Shown here in pieces: positions 1 to 14,108 of a DNA stretch of 64,000 bases (the stretch's first letter is position 1; each line of letters begins with the position of its first letter). Location of the stretch: positions 6,248,501-6,312,500 of the forward strand of contig JAZARR010000197.1 of assembly GCA_037389465.1 (NCBI GenBank). Direction: 5' to 3'. The DNA is from Baylisascaris procyonis (lineage: Eukaryota; Nematoda; Chromadorea; Rhabditida; Ascarididae). The notes beneath the pieces were generated by a model. That model saw only the letters and a list, made by a program, of their open reading frames with translations, was not told the DNA's origin and did not search any database. Both the position numbers and the translations under genes were made by a program.

Positions 1-1575
1 AAAAAATTCTTGAATTTCGGTTCCTTCTAATGAGCGTACCAGAGGGAATCGACAAGTGAGAGAATCCTGGCAGGAAGCTGAGAGAAACCATTGTAGTAGT
101 CGGATTAACGAGATCTAGAACGACGTCGCTACAACAATAATCGTCATCTACAGTTCGGAATACCGGAAGTTCCATCCATTAGGCTTTGATGTTTGATTGT
201 TTATACTTTGATCTCGCAAATGTATGCATACATTGTGATATCAATTTGAAGAACGTTTCGCTAACAGTATATTCACTGTTTAATAAGTATTAAACAATAT
301 TTGCTATCCTTTCATCGCTCCTATTTCCGTTCTTTCCGCAATTTCATCATGGGCCTGTGATGTGTAGTCGAGTGATTAGCATATATTTGAGAGTAAATAT
401 ATCTAAATTTATATTGCTGGAAGTAATGCGCTTGAGAGAGAGGGAAAGAGGGAAGAAGAAAGGAAAGGAAGAAGAGAGGTAATCTAATGCTGTGGATTGG
501 GGACGATGCACACTTAAGAACTTAATGAAAATTTTCCAAAAATCGATCATCAAAATGTTCCCTCTTAGCTGAGGTTTGAGAGTATAGTAAATGGAGGGGA
601 GCGAAATATTGATCCTCCTTAGAATTTTTCGATGTGGTAATGCACGAAATTGCGCAAGCAGCAAGAATAAGTAAAAATCAATAGCACATACCAACCCATT
701 CTTCATATTATTTTCTTTTGTGTCTCGTTGTGAACAACGGAATGATTGAATTGTTGGTAGCAAACGTAGATTATGAAATTTGACATTAATTTAGCATTCC
801 GGATACCTGCAAGTGTTCCGTATTCCTTCCGGATCATTTCGGTTGATGAAATAGGAAATTTGTTATACAACAAAACACGGAGTGGTAGTAAAATTTGCTT
901 ATTTATCCTTATTAATATTACGTAAACTTCGAATTCAGCCACTAAATTTTGCATCCTTTGAACTTATGAGAGAGCACGCTGAATTATTAGAGGAGACTGG
1001 GTTTGAAAAAGGGTTGTGGATATGAGATGGTGACCAGGGGAGATTGAGGGAAAGATTGGGGGAAGGAGAACGTAATATTCAAGACTTTACAGTATATCGT
1101 TTATATAACTCCTAATTGTATCATAAATCCTCTTGTTCGTTTTTCTAGCATTTCAACCTAATGGTCTTTCTCATTAGCAACAACTATTCGAAATTCTTTA
1201 TGCAAATTTTTGAAGGGATCATCAAAAATATGCGGATTTAACCATAAATATAACTTTACTTTCATTCATAGTAAGTAAGAATTTTGTCATAATTAGATCC
1301 ATCGACTATCAATTGAATCAGTGGATTTGACTAATTAAAAAAAAAAAACGCTAAAATAGCGTCTCATTTATCATGCAAAGGACTATTCGTATAGATCCCC
1401 AACAATAAAATTTTTTAATATCACATTTGAATGGTCAATGGAGAAATCCACTACGAATTTTTATGACGGAGCAAAATTTTTATAATTTATGCTTTGAAAT
1501 GGCAACGAAGTTAGATCAAGTTTCACCCTCTCTACTTTCACGCTCTAAGAAGAGAAACTGCCGAATATATTGCGT

Positions 1576-1707
<132 letters not shown>

Positions 1708-2170
1708 ATGCCTATAGAGAGTTCAAGCCATTAGAGCATTCTTTTGTAAGGAATTCTTGCCTCAATTATATTGAAAATATCCTTCAAGCATATGAAGTAA
1801 TGCATCCGGAAGTTTCATTCCTTAAAAACTCACAAATTTTGTTGCTGCAATACTAGAGTCTTTATAAGTCTTATATAGTAAATGAATTTAGATGGAATGA
1901 AATATTTCATTGGTTCTTATTTGTTGTTATTTCTTCTTAAAGGTGTGCATTTATGTCTAATGATGGTTGAATTAAGGCCGAAAATGCTTTTGACGCATGC
2001 GTTTCAACGTCTAGTTTAAAGTTTAGATTGGCAAAATTATCTATCGGTGTTTCAATTTATTATAATAGAAATAATCATATTGTAATAATATTTTTATAAT
2101 AGTAATAATAATGGGGTTTAGTAATAATGAATGCTGCGCTCATTGAAATAAATAAATGAAATAAACAAAT

Positions 2171-2174
2171 AAAA

Positions 2175-2233
<59 letters not shown>
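2171..2233. repeat. (AAAT)n tetranucleotide microsatellite
   Basis: Tandem AAAT units with a few imperfect units before it. Confidence 0.95.
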
Positions 2234-3880
2234 CGAGGACACAATGTGAATGAATAATGAAAGATGAAGATAGGTGAAATTCATATTGTTCTCTATTTTT
2301 GAATTAATATCCTCAATAAAATCCAAATATGAATCGATTGATTGCAGTTAGAAAAGGAATGTATGAATTGATTATGTGTTTTCATAGTCGGTAAAGTTTC
2401 GCAAAATCAGAACTTCTCATTGAAGAAATTAGAACCGTTTAAATACTTTGATAATGTGCATTCAATGTGCCCTTATCAATTTTGCAATATTGAATCAGTT
2501 ATAGTGTGCATAAATGATAAAGATTTGAAAGTTGTATAAAAACTTGCAAACAATATTGATTTATTGATAAATAATATGTACGTATTATCAATTGAGATGA
2601 TATTCACATGATCTTCAATTTTCAATTGTCTCTATTGACGATTTATTGAATTATTTCTGCTCTTCGGAGAATCCAACACCATCTTCCTAATTCTGTCAAA
2701 TTTTTTCTCATTCAATTTTCTTTTTCTACTGCCTAGGATTGTTTTTTTTTTTGAAAATAAAAATTTGTTATTCTTTCTGAATTTTTACACAAACTCATTG
2801 TATAACGTTAGATAAATGCCTCGGCAGTTTACAAAGATTTCCGCATTAATTAAAATAACACTGTATTTGAGAGAGCTTTTATTTATAGTTATATGGTATT
2901 TCCGAGAATACCTTCGTTGCGTCACATTAATAGGTCATAAAAGATAAGTAATAAATAGTATCTGTTGCCATAGTGATGCGAAAAATACAAAAGCTTCATC
3001 CATGTAAGTGTAATATTTCTGCTATTAAGTATTGATGAAGATGTTGCAAAAATAAGCTCGCTCATCGGTAGTTTGAAGTCAGGTGTTGCGTATATTCTAT
3101 GCATTCTTTGTATTCCTATGGATTCTTTATGCTGTTCATATCTCTTTATCTCTTCAAATAATATCACTTTCTCTATGAAGGGCAGAAAGGTGTGAGTGAT
3201 GGGGAGAGGAAGGGAAGGCGACAGTGAGAGGGGTATTGTTAAAGGAAGAATAAACGAAGGGTATCTGCTATTTCTGTTTCTTTGTTTAAAAATTTTTTTT
3301 CGCATAGGTCAGCAAGGATTTTCGTCTGATTCTGATCGCGTTTGAATGATCAAATCGTAAAATTCACAAAACTATTTCCATAAAAATTCCCTTTCATGAG
3401 TGAATCTTCGAATCTAAAGTTTTCTTGCATCATAAAAAATCTTTAAGTTTATTGCGCAAATAGTTTATTGACTTGATTTGTATTATTTAAATCTATCATT
3501 TTATCCCTGAGTGTTTTTTCCTCCTATTTAATTATGAATATTATACACCTCATAGAGATGAAGCAAACGAGGGCCCCGATTGAACAAATGAAAATATCCT
3601 TTTCTTCCACTCTTCTCCCCTTCGTCATTATTATGTGGCAGTAAATTGAGCACATTAAAACGAATAAAAGAATTCATTCCTTTATTTAATCAGAATAATA
3701 TAAGATTTTCGAATGTAATGATAAACCCGCTAATGAATTAGTAGAGAAACGCATTAGAAACGTCAATGCTACTTGCGCTCATGCATTTATGAGTATCGAA
3801 CGCTGATATTAATCAATCAACAATCGTTCCGGCAAAATTAATGAAAAGTGAATTATAGGCAAACAACTTTTAGTTTAAGT

Positions 3881-4000
3881 AAGCTGATAGCAGCTGATAA
3901 AACTGAATTTTGGTTTAGGTAAGCCGATGGGCGCTGATAAGACTGATTTTTAGTTGAGGTAAGCTGATAGGCGCTGATAAGATTGGATTTTTTGCCTACG
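3881..4000. repeat. Three 40-bp tandem units with GCTGATAA core
   Basis: Units start at 3881, 3921 and 3961. Each has AAGCTGATAG- and GCTGATAA-like cores, the last two ending in TTAGGT/TGAGGT. A partial unit precedes them. Each carries a GATA-type site. Confidence 0.75.
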
Positions 4001-5532
4001 CAATTATTTTGAGTCCGATGAACAAGAAAATCAAATTTCATCTCTTTTACAAGGTTTTATTTTATCTAAATAGGATCGCGTGGAGCTAGTTGAAGTCATA
4101 TTGATCCTAGTGATTATAAAGCTAAATTTCCCACATTCAAGTTGCATTTTTTTTCTTGCGAATTGAAAAGTCGACATAAAACGTCTGCACATATGCTCCC
4201 CTAAGGTCGACGATTTTAAGGTCGAGCAAGGTCGCTTAAAAAGCCTATATCCCCATATATTCTAGCGACTGCTGTTGGAATCCTACACGCAGACACAAAC
4301 GCATATAAACACTACCAACAGACAGACCAACATCGGAATCCCTCTTACACTGCAATACAAAAACTCACATAAACTAATATCCTTACTGCCAATTAAAGTA
4401 GTAAACCTCATAATTGATATATATGAGGGAAATAGGTGATGGAAGGGGGAGGGAGGCGGTTGAGTTAGAAAAACGGACCTTAGTGGCTATGGAGATGTTG
4501 ACTAGAAGAACAAAGCGTATAGATGTGATGACGTAAATGTGCTCGTCCCCGTTGATTCGAGTTTCATACCGACTAAAAGCAATGCAGAACCAGTAGCAAT
4601 GCTAGCAAGCAACTCGGCTGGTTTCTAATTTAATTTGACGATGCAATGTGATTGGTTCATTGGTATCTATGCGCACTGTCATCACTAGACAAAACGCCCT
4701 CATGAACAGTGTTGGCTTTCTCTTTCATCAACTAAGATCGTTTAGAAATTGCGGATTTAGAAAATGATCGTTTGCAAAAAATGTTTATTGAAATTTATTT
4801 GTAAATTATTTTCTCAAATATAATTTTAAAATAAATTTTTTTTCGAAGTTTATTCAGTGAATTTCTTTCAAATTTTCATCTTTTTTTTTTATATTTTGGC
4901 TTAATCCAGCAACTATTATTTCTCTATTTGTTGACGGAAAACAAGAACGTCTATAAATAGGTATACAATTGAGCATAATTGAAATAATATACAACGATTT
5001 ATTCTATTCCTCTTCTCAGTTTCTCATTTAATCCATCTTCCATTCTTTGCTATCTCCAATTGAGTTGGCCTCGATCAGAAAGAAGAAAAAATCAATAAAT
5101 CCGACGTGATCAGAACTCTTTTTCATGAGAGAATTTGATGCTTTCCTATAAAATCACACTTTCCATAAATTGACAATTAGGAAAAAAAGAAAAAGAAAAG
5201 CAAAATATGGGAAAGCGCATCAAAAAAGTTGGCATGATATGTGCTTTTATATTCCCACCATTCTTCCAACTCAGCAACAAATAATAACATAATAAAATAT
5301 GCCTTCATGTTTTAATTCATATTTAATATGCCTTCAATCATTGGTACAAGTCTTCTTGTTTTTCTATGATTTCACCAATATAAGTTGAAATTTTCACTGA
5401 TGCAAAATGCATGAAAAGGTTATATCATCCTTTAATATCTAAAGTGCTCTTCAAAATTAATGACTTAACATAAAAGATGATAATAGATGCTCATCATGCG
5501 TTCGCAATATTTCGTAATCCGAACTTAAGTTG

Positions 5533-5562
5533 TTTCCAAGTTGGAAATTTCCAAGTTGGAAA
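5533..5562. repeat. Tandem 15-mer, near palindromic
   Basis: TTTCCAAGTTGGAAA occurs twice without spacer. Each unit is a near palindrome. Confidence 0.8.
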
Positions 5563-6589
5563 CAGATATGTGCACATTCACAGGTAACGAACGCACCCGT
5601 ACACTCACAGGTAGTGCACATACAATACATTACTGTAATGCACTTAATAAGTGCATTTTTGCAAAATTTGCACAAAAAGGAAAAAAATTCCACCTAGGGG
5701 TTTGACTTTAAGGTATGCAAGAGGAGGGAGGGAAGAATGAAAGGAGGGAGATGAGATTATAGATAGGCAAATGAGGAACCGAGAGATGATCTGCAAAAAT
5801 TACGGAATGATCGTAATAATGCAGCAATTAGGAAATATATAAGGCAAATGAAAAAAAAAAAGAAAATTATCTAAGCATTTGTTTTTTCTTAATTTTTTAC
5901 AGCATAGTAGCAGCTCTCTATGCTTGAAAGTAATGTTCGTAGCATTTATTCTTTTCTTTCCTTCCACCGGTTACCTTTCCTTAATGTAGGTTCTTGAGAT
6001 AGCTGTCGAATGATAAACGCACTGAAAATTGCAAGCTCACTCCTCCATCCCCCTTCGCCCTCTCCCAACATCCCAATTCCACCTCGCTCCCCCCCCTCCT
6101 ACGCCCATCCACTTCTAAGAATGCCGATAGAATGGGAGCGATGGATTATTCACAGCTTATTTTCATCATGCTCTGATGTTCCTTATAAACGAAATTTGAA
6201 TATTTAAGATCAGATTTTTTTCAACACTAGATATAAATTTAATCTCATAAAGTATATATCATATCACTTGATGCAAAATTTCCTGTTTCATAATTTTGAG
6301 GGAAATAGTTTTTTACGCATTTGAGATGATTTCCCCTCTTCCTATCTCATCCTCATCCCCCCCCCCCTCCTCACGTTCAACTCTTTCGTCCTCCTCAATC
6401 CTTAAATCGCTATATCCCTAAAATGTCAACTTAGTGAATGATATCAATTTCGGCGCAATGTTTTCTTCGATAATGCAAATGAGATAAAAATTAATTTTTA
6501 TGATGAGTGCTACACATATGTCAGTGATCGTCATTGCAACGTCACCGATGTTACCGCTTCCGATAGCCATATCCTTGTCTTTTCGAACT

Positions 6590-6697
6590 GGATTGTTGAC
6601 AGTCTTTGAGAATTATTACGTGGATGGTATATAACATTGTTGACAGTCTTGGATTGTTGACAGTCTTTGAGAATTGTTACGTGGGTGGTATTTAACA
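6590..6697. repeat. 47-bp direct duplication
   Basis: Copies at 6590-6636 and 6651-6697 (GGATTGTTGACAGTCTTTGA and onwards) differ at a few bases. A 14-base partial copy lies between them. Confidence 0.85.
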
Positions 6698-8493
6698 GAG
6701 AAAGAATGAGAAATAGAACGATTGCTAGCGAGAATTACTGCCTTAGGAAGTGATGTGGCTTGCCATGAGATAATTGACTACGTTTAAGGTCGACAACTAA
6801 TGAATAAAAAAAAAAGCAAGTATTTTCAGATTATTGTTTAAATTCATTGAATAATTAAAATAACGTTATACAACATTGCAATTGCAATTACATTATATGA
6901 ATAAAAAGTTTTTTTTTGATAGATTTCTAACATCATCTATTTTGCATAAATTTTATTTTTTATTTGCATTACAATCGTTTGCTAATTTTATTGCATTAAT
7001 GCAAATTGTTGAAATTTCAAGATGATTTATACATGTTGAGGTAATAATAGAAAAGCGACGAGATTGAGATGACGTTTCGCTATGAAATATCTTGTTTCTG
7101 TGCAACAATATAACTCTATCAAATTATAAAAAATTGTTTATGATTGCATAAAATAATTTAGGTAACGGACGAATTGAAAATTTATTTAGAAATTAGAAGT
7201 CTGCTTCAAGGATTATAGTAATTTAATGGTACTCACCTGGTACGTCAGCATTTTGTTTCGTTTTTTCTCTCTCTCTCTACAGCTTAGAAAATTTAGATAA
7301 ACTGAGCATTTTTGCTGAAGAAGTTTAAAACATTTTCACCTTTACAATATTTTAGTCATGTGGCTTAGTATTGCTGTTGGCCTCCTTTCAGCCTCCTCCT
7401 TCTCTTAAAAAAAATTAATTTTAGACCTCCAAATTCTCAATCGTTGATGTAGTATTATTAAGTGTGGTATGTATTCTAAATCGCTCGTACTCGCCCACTT
7501 TAATATGACCAACTCTGAGGACTTATGGAACTTGCTCGAAGGTTTTCGAACTTCGGGACCCCATATGCTGACGCTAATTAGAATCGCTATGCAATATGAA
7601 GTATTTCAGTGTGCATTAGAGAATTATTCGTGCAAATCACACTTTTTTGTTTAGCTGCTGTGCATTAAAAAAAAAACTCAATTTTCTTCATCACTTAGCT
7701 CCTTGAGCCTTCTTCTCGGTATTCTAACTTATTTCCAGCTAGATAGAAATCTTATTTGCAGCTAGATGAAAGCCTTTTAATAATTAAATTTTCATTGCTG
7801 CTTACTATTCATAAGGTTGATATTTCTAAAGTAAGATTCAAATGTATTTGCTATTGCCAAACATAATAGATTTCCCTCATAATTCTTGCCGCTTATTCGA
7901 GTGCTATTGAAAGCATGAATTTACTTATAATAAATCTTGCTATTACTGGTATCTCGAGATTAAAAAGTAGGCCCATTAATTAGGCAGCTATAATATGTAG
8001 ATAGATAACTCCTTATAACCACTTGTTTAGTACTCTTTAGATGAAATACTAAAAAAAACTTTATAATAAAAACTCTTATCCAGGCTAGTCGATTCAACAT
8101 TAAATGCTCACATTTTGATATACTTTGATAATGTATAGTTACTATACACAATCGACATTGAAAATGAAAGAGAAGTGTGAATTAAAGAAGATGAAGAAAC
8201 AGCTGAAAAGAGGTCGTATTCATAGTTCATAAGGATAAACTTAAAGAAAACTATTAGAAGATAGTAGGGACATAATAAAACGATCAGAAGAATTGAAATA
8301 GAAAATGCTATTAAATATCGTTCAAAAATCCCAAATAAAAATGCCGCAAAGATGACGAAACCTGAAGCTGATTTTTGCCGCGAAGATGTTATTTCGGAAT
8401 GTAATTCTTTGTCATCTCTAGGGAGTGCTTATCTGCTCATGATAACCGCAAACAATGGCGCATATCGGAAGATGAATGTCGACTTTTAGTCAT

Positions 8494-8549
8494 GCATCCA
8501 ACTATTCCAGGAATAATCCTTGCATCCAGCTTTTCTAGGAATAATCCTG
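8494..8549. repeat. 28-bp tandem duplication
   Basis: Two units, GCATCCAACTATTCCAGGAA and onwards, and GCATCCAGCTTTTCTAGGAA and onwards, adjoin at 8521/8522. Confidence 0.8.
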
Positions 8550-11212
8550 TCTTCAGGAATGATAGTGAATGCTTCACACAGCGATATCAACATTGTCGAT
8601 GAATTCATAAACCACAACCCTCCCCTAACTTATTGAAAGCTTTATGTGAAAAAAATAATTGTGTGAGACAATTGCAACAAGCTTAGCGGACAATGGAGCT
8701 GTCAATACTAATAGCTGTCAATGATCAGCAACCAATTAAGTCAAGCTGAACAATCTTCCGGTTCAATTTATAATCGCCATAACAGATCTATCTGCACGTT
8801 ACCGATCTGCAAAGAAGAAGCAGTAAGAGCACCAATTATGTATCATGCAATATCTTCAAAAAAATCGGGCACACATATCATGTAGGTTAATTGCAACCAT
8901 CTAAATTATTGAATCAAAGGTACTTACTACTTGACATATTTTCAATAACAAATAAATAAACTATAAATGACAAATATAAATGGAAATTATATTGCTTCAT
9001 TCGTATCTGCAGAAACTGTTTCCGTTAAATATGTATCGATTCACAAAATTTAAATTGATCAATGCTGGAAATGAGTGCTACTCGGTAGTGCTAAAACAAT
9101 TTTAATGATTTAAACACACGAAAACGATTGAAATGGTTATTGAACGGCTTGGAGAAGCTAACAATAAAAGCTATACTAATAGCTTCAGCTATACTCATAA
9201 AACAATGAAAATGTTGCAATCACTTTGGCCATACAGAGATCACTCCCTCCTCTCCCCCTCCCCCCCACACCCAAGTCTGAGGTTTATAGCCCTTATTTAA
9301 GCTTCATATTTCACTCGATATTTATCAAAGTAATGTGGCTCCATTTCCGCTTAAGAAGAGAAGTTGTGTGGTCGTGTGAAGATTAGGTAGGCTCATCTCC
9401 TGCCTATCGAATGCTGACGCATCGATTCACCGTTGTTTCGCTTGGTATGAGGGGTCGATACTTCACCATCGTTGTTTCGACGAAGGTTTCGGGAGGAGTG
9501 CCTCGATAAGACGGAGCTAATTCACAATCGATCGTGCAGCAACGAATACGAAACGATGAATCCACATGTATTTCATGTGACCATGAAATGTTGCTATTAT
9601 GACGTCATCAAATATATTTTCTTTTGATGTTGAGCTCGTTGCGCAATTTATATAAATTGTGCTCTTTTCACCTAGAAATTATATTTTTTTTTTTTGCTTT
9701 TACTTCCTTATGTTATATATGATGTTTCGTATATTTAATCTTATGTTTATTTTAATGATGTATTGTCGATTTTTCTTTTCATTTACATCGAAAAAAATCT
9801 AATGTTGATCAAAATCTCCTCAAAAGATCAAATTGTAATCAATGAACGAATAAGATGATCTCTATCTCAATTTCTTGTGCTCGAGCTTCGTTATTTAATG
9901 GAGGGGCTGACAAGAGTTCTAGAAGAATCAATGCGCTGGTCTATATCGCTAATAGTCCTACATGAATGACAAAACAGGAGATCGCAAAAAGGAAGAGAGT
10001 TTAATTTCGTTAGCGTTATATTTAAATGTTATCTTTTAAATGTTCATTTGTCTCAACATTTATAGAATCATTATCATACATGTTTGAAGGCAATTTTGAG
10101 TGATTTCTGGCTGGAAATAGCAAGCTGTAGCGTTTAGAAATTTTCAACTTATGCAGCTCTTCTAAATACTAGAGATATACATCAATCATTTAGCGTAGTG
10201 ACAAAAATATCGTTATCAAGATGACCAATGACCAATGTGACCAAAATGACCAATAAAATATCACTGAGGATTACTGTGAACTATGGCTATAAAGAATTTA
10301 TAAAATAACTCATGGAAAGCCCGCTTAACACATGATGTCACGACAATGAATTGCTCATTCGTTTATAGAAAAAACCATCGCTGAGAAAGTTGACATTTTT
10401 GAATGTTATTTTATTCATTTGTTGTGATGCCTGAAAGGATCAAAGATTAGGTTTGTCAAGTTGCTATGATCCAGTTAAATTGACTGCTGGAAAGGGTGAT
10501 GGGGAACGAGCGAAATACAGAATAAGGGAGAGGGAATGAAGTTGAAATGAATAGACTAGTCATTGCAGAAAGAAGTTGGCCGAAAAATTCCCTCACCTAA
10601 TACTGTATTCATGCTGACTTCATTAGTTCTTAGAAGTAGAGTAAATAATCAACTATAACTAAATTAAAACGTCATGCTAAGATTCGTCATATATCGACCA
10701 ATGCTTTTAATATTTAAGATTCCTTTTTGTGTGGTGACAGTAAGAAAGCTTTAGATTGATTAGTTTTCTCAATTAAATCCACTTTTTTGATTTCAAACTA
10801 AAAAAAAACAACTGAAAAGGTTTTCTCACTCAGTCAATATTGAATAAATTAATGGGAAATCGTCGCGACATTCAAGACTTCACAAGTATTACTGAATATA
10901 GGCAAATATGAAATATACTGAAAATCCTCACTTATAATAATTGTCGCACTAATGAAAGAAGCATGACCAAAATATTACTGACTAAGTGATTTTATGCTTC
11001 TTATTAGAGTTTGATGCTTTCAAACGATCAACAAATGACCGGTATGATAGCTAAGTGAACGGCGGATGGAAATTGTTTTAATTAAATATGCAAATGAAGT
11101 CATGCGAATATTCGCTTCAAACATTTAGATGCTATTAACTCTTAGGAAACAATTATTTCTATATATTTATATTTTCTATTTTTTTGCATTTAGTTATCGA
11201 ACGAGCAATTAT

Positions 11213-11305
11213 TGATAAGCTTTATCAATTCTCATCAAATCCGTCAAGTTTGATAAGCTTCAACACTTGATAAAATTTGATAAGTTTTGGTGCCACTTTT
11301 GATAA
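11213..11305. promoter_or_regulatory. Cluster of six TGATAA (GATA) motifs
   Basis: TGATAA occurs at 11213, 11251, 11268, 11278 and 11300, with the reverse form TTATCA at 11222, all in 93 bases. This is the binding core of GATA factors such as ELT-2/ELT-7. No gene is recognised next to it. Confidence 0.35.
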
Positions 11306-12623
11306 GGTTCGAATTTAAATTCGAAAAAGTAGAATTGAGCAATCGAATTTCGAAAAAAAAAAAGCGAGAGAAATTATTGCATCGATTCCAACATTCGCCA
11401 ATATAGATATTGTGTGTGAAACTATCATTAGAACGTTAATATTGATCATATACGCACATCGAATATTGATGGTCACTCATAAAAAGTGTATAACTAATTC
11501 ATTCTGGTCTCTCTCCCCTCTCCCTTCTTCTTTCTCCCCTCCCCCCCCCATCCCCTATTTCTGAAAAATCAAATTCCAATTTTCAAAGAGGGTTGAAATT
11601 TTTGTCCTTTTTCTTGAATCACTTGTTCTTTTAGTGCACTATTGAAGGATTTTTTTTCAATAAATGTTGTAGCAGTCGGCGGGTGGCTGTTTTCAGTGCA
11701 GCTAAATTAACTTCCTTTGTGTTCAGTTGCAATTGCCTTATTTTCGCAATTTTCTTTCTTTTTTTTTTTTCTCTCATGTTGACGCCATTGGCTTTAAGAT
11801 GTCTTAATTCATTGCAATAGAAAAATGCATTGATTTGCAATGCGAATGTGCTTTTCTCATCACGATTTAGGCCATTTTGTATTTGGTAAAAAGCCTATAT
11901 GCGGAGGAAAAGTTTTTCTAAAAAATATTTATATATTAGAAAATATTTATAATATATACATTTATAATATATTTATAATATATATAAAATATGTATAATA
12001 AAAAATATTTATATAAAAGTCATATTTTAACATTACAGAACATTTGTATCTATTGAACTTATTCGCACTAAAATGGCAGAAAAATTTCCATCACTATCGT
12101 TCGTTCATTCTATCCCATCCAGATTTCCGTTTCTAAGTGAGTGGGGAGGAAGGAGAAAGTAGGAAAGAAGAGATGCATTGCATTGCAGAACGAATACAAT
12201 ATAAATTTACTGGAGAGTAGAAATCTCTTTCTAAACGATCTAGATTGATTTAAAAAAAAAAACTGAATAATTTTGTGAAAAATCTGTAAATTTTGCGATC
12301 AGAAGTATTTGATGAGGAATACGCTGATTCTTCGCAACAAATTTTTATTTCGCTCATGCAGCGTCTTTACACTCAATAAAACGAGGCATTTGCTGACCTC
12401 AAATATTCCGCGAATGGAACTATTTTCTTATAAATTAAAGGACTGTCAACATAGATCGGAATGGATGAATTAATTTGTGGCAGCATAAGTTTGAAACCTG
12501 AACATTACGAACGCTGACTTTATTCTCATATCGTTGTCGATGGCTTGCCGTATGTATCGATGGCTCATCGAGGCTTATGATTTTGGACGTCGCATTTACG
12601 GCGGTTTGTTGGAAAGGAAAGGT

Positions 12624-12642
12624 GGGGGGGGGGGGATGGGGG
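12624..12642 (+). other. Long G-runs upstream of the GC-rich block
   Basis: Twelve consecutive G, then AT and five more G, in otherwise AT-rich DNA. Similar runs lie at 34251-34262 and 41326-41345. They could form quadruplex or triplex structures. Confidence 0.5.
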
Positions 12643-12689
12643 AAAGGAGTTGAATGATTTCGTCGATGATTTGTTTTTATTCATTAGAT

Positions 12690-13230
12690 TCATTGGCCAT
12701 TTTGAGTGAGAGTGTCGTTGTGCTGAATAGGCGCAGCGTCGTTGTCTCACGCAGTTTAGCCTCTTGCCCTACGGGCCTGTCAGTTTGCGCGCTTCCACGC
12801 CCGCCTACTTCAATCGCACGACGACGAATCGCTAGCATCTAGCATCGTCGTTTCGACCGCTATCCTTCTGGGGAGTCGACGTCATCCATGGATCGATCGG
12901 GCGCCGCGTGCCCGATGCCGCACCCTTTGTGAGTGGGTGCATGCCTAGCCGAGTGCGTTTGTCTCTTTGCGTGCTTCCCCAATCGAGAGCTAATCGAAAT
13001 GCGCGCATGATACCAGTAAGTCAGGATGTAATTTGGAGTCCTCGTCGTTCTGGCCATCGCACTGTTTAGTCCCCAGCTATTGCTATTGCCCAGTCACCAT
13101 TGAATTATTGGCCAATGTCTGCATCTCCCCTTTGCCCCCGTCATTTAGGGCGAACTCATTGTTCGTCGTTGCGCGTCGCTTGGTTCTATACGCACGCTGC
13201 GTTTATTATTTGTGTGCAACTGCCAGAAAA
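12690..13230 (+). promoter_or_regulatory. GC/CpG-rich block with consensus donor; candidate promoter and 5' noncoding exon
   Basis: This is the only sizeable GC-rich stretch upstream of the gene. The line 12901-12960 has 40 G+C in 60 bases, and many CGs are visible, against an AT-rich background. At 13016 lies CCA|GTAAGTC, a near-perfect 5' splice site and better than almost all donors of unc-104. No coding frame here is recognisable. By inference it may be the transcription start region and first noncoding exon of unc-104, spliced over 8.1 kb to the acceptor ending at 21159, or the promoter of an unseen gene. Confidence 0.4.
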
Positions 13231-14034
13231 TAATTAAAACGCTTTTATTTGTGGCTATTCAACATCTCCTTCCATTGGTCGTACCGCTTATGCTTTCATC
13301 CTGTGGTTGCATCCAATCGTTTCTTATGTATCTTTCTGCTCAACGAAACGATGGTTTTTTAACTTGAATCCACAAAGAAAAACCACAATTTACCTGTTTC
13401 TCTCGATCATCGTTATGCACATCTGCCTATCTAATACGATATTTTGTATTTGCAAAGGTGTATGTCAGTGAAGTAAATATGATTAGACAGAATTCGAATT
13501 GTTGTGAAGTGTTATCTATGTTGAAATAAGTAAAGGATGTTGAAATATTTGCTATTCGATTTATTCAACACTCATTACTATAAACTATGGATGCGAAATA
13601 TATGATATATAATGATACCATTTTCCGTGTATTGATTCAAAATGCAAACGGGACTGACTGTTGTTGTCGCTCTAATCCTTCCTAATTTTTGCACCTCTCA
13701 CTTTTCGGAACCTTTCGTATTCCTTCGTTTGCCTATACACCTTAGGTATTCTTCGGCTCTGGATGAATCCTTGAAAAAAGCGCTCTCGCTATGTTCTAGT
13801 GAATCTGGCATGCTATGAAATTCGACTGGCAGGAATGGTTTAATGATCTGTTTTGTGTATTTTGACCGTTTTGGCTAGTGGACGACGATTAGTCGGTGGC
13901 CAGAAATTCTTTCAGTCAGTTTTCTGGTTATGAATCTGTCAGTGTTCGAAATTTGATGATTAAGAACGGATCAGCCGATCGAAATTTATAAATCACCCAA
14001 ACTTTTTTATTATATTCCGTTGATGGATTCGGCA

Positions 14035-14036
<2 letters not shown>

Positions 14037-14107
<71 letters not shown>
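14037..14107. repeat. (AT)n microsatellite, about 71 bp
   Basis: Uninterrupted AT run in the upstream intergenic region. Confidence 0.95.

Positions 14108-14108
<1 letters not shown>

Noticed and set aside
2922..3305. 127-codon minus-strand open frame
   Set aside because: Low-complexity proline/serine from a purine-rich tract, no domain, no upstream or downstream exon chain.
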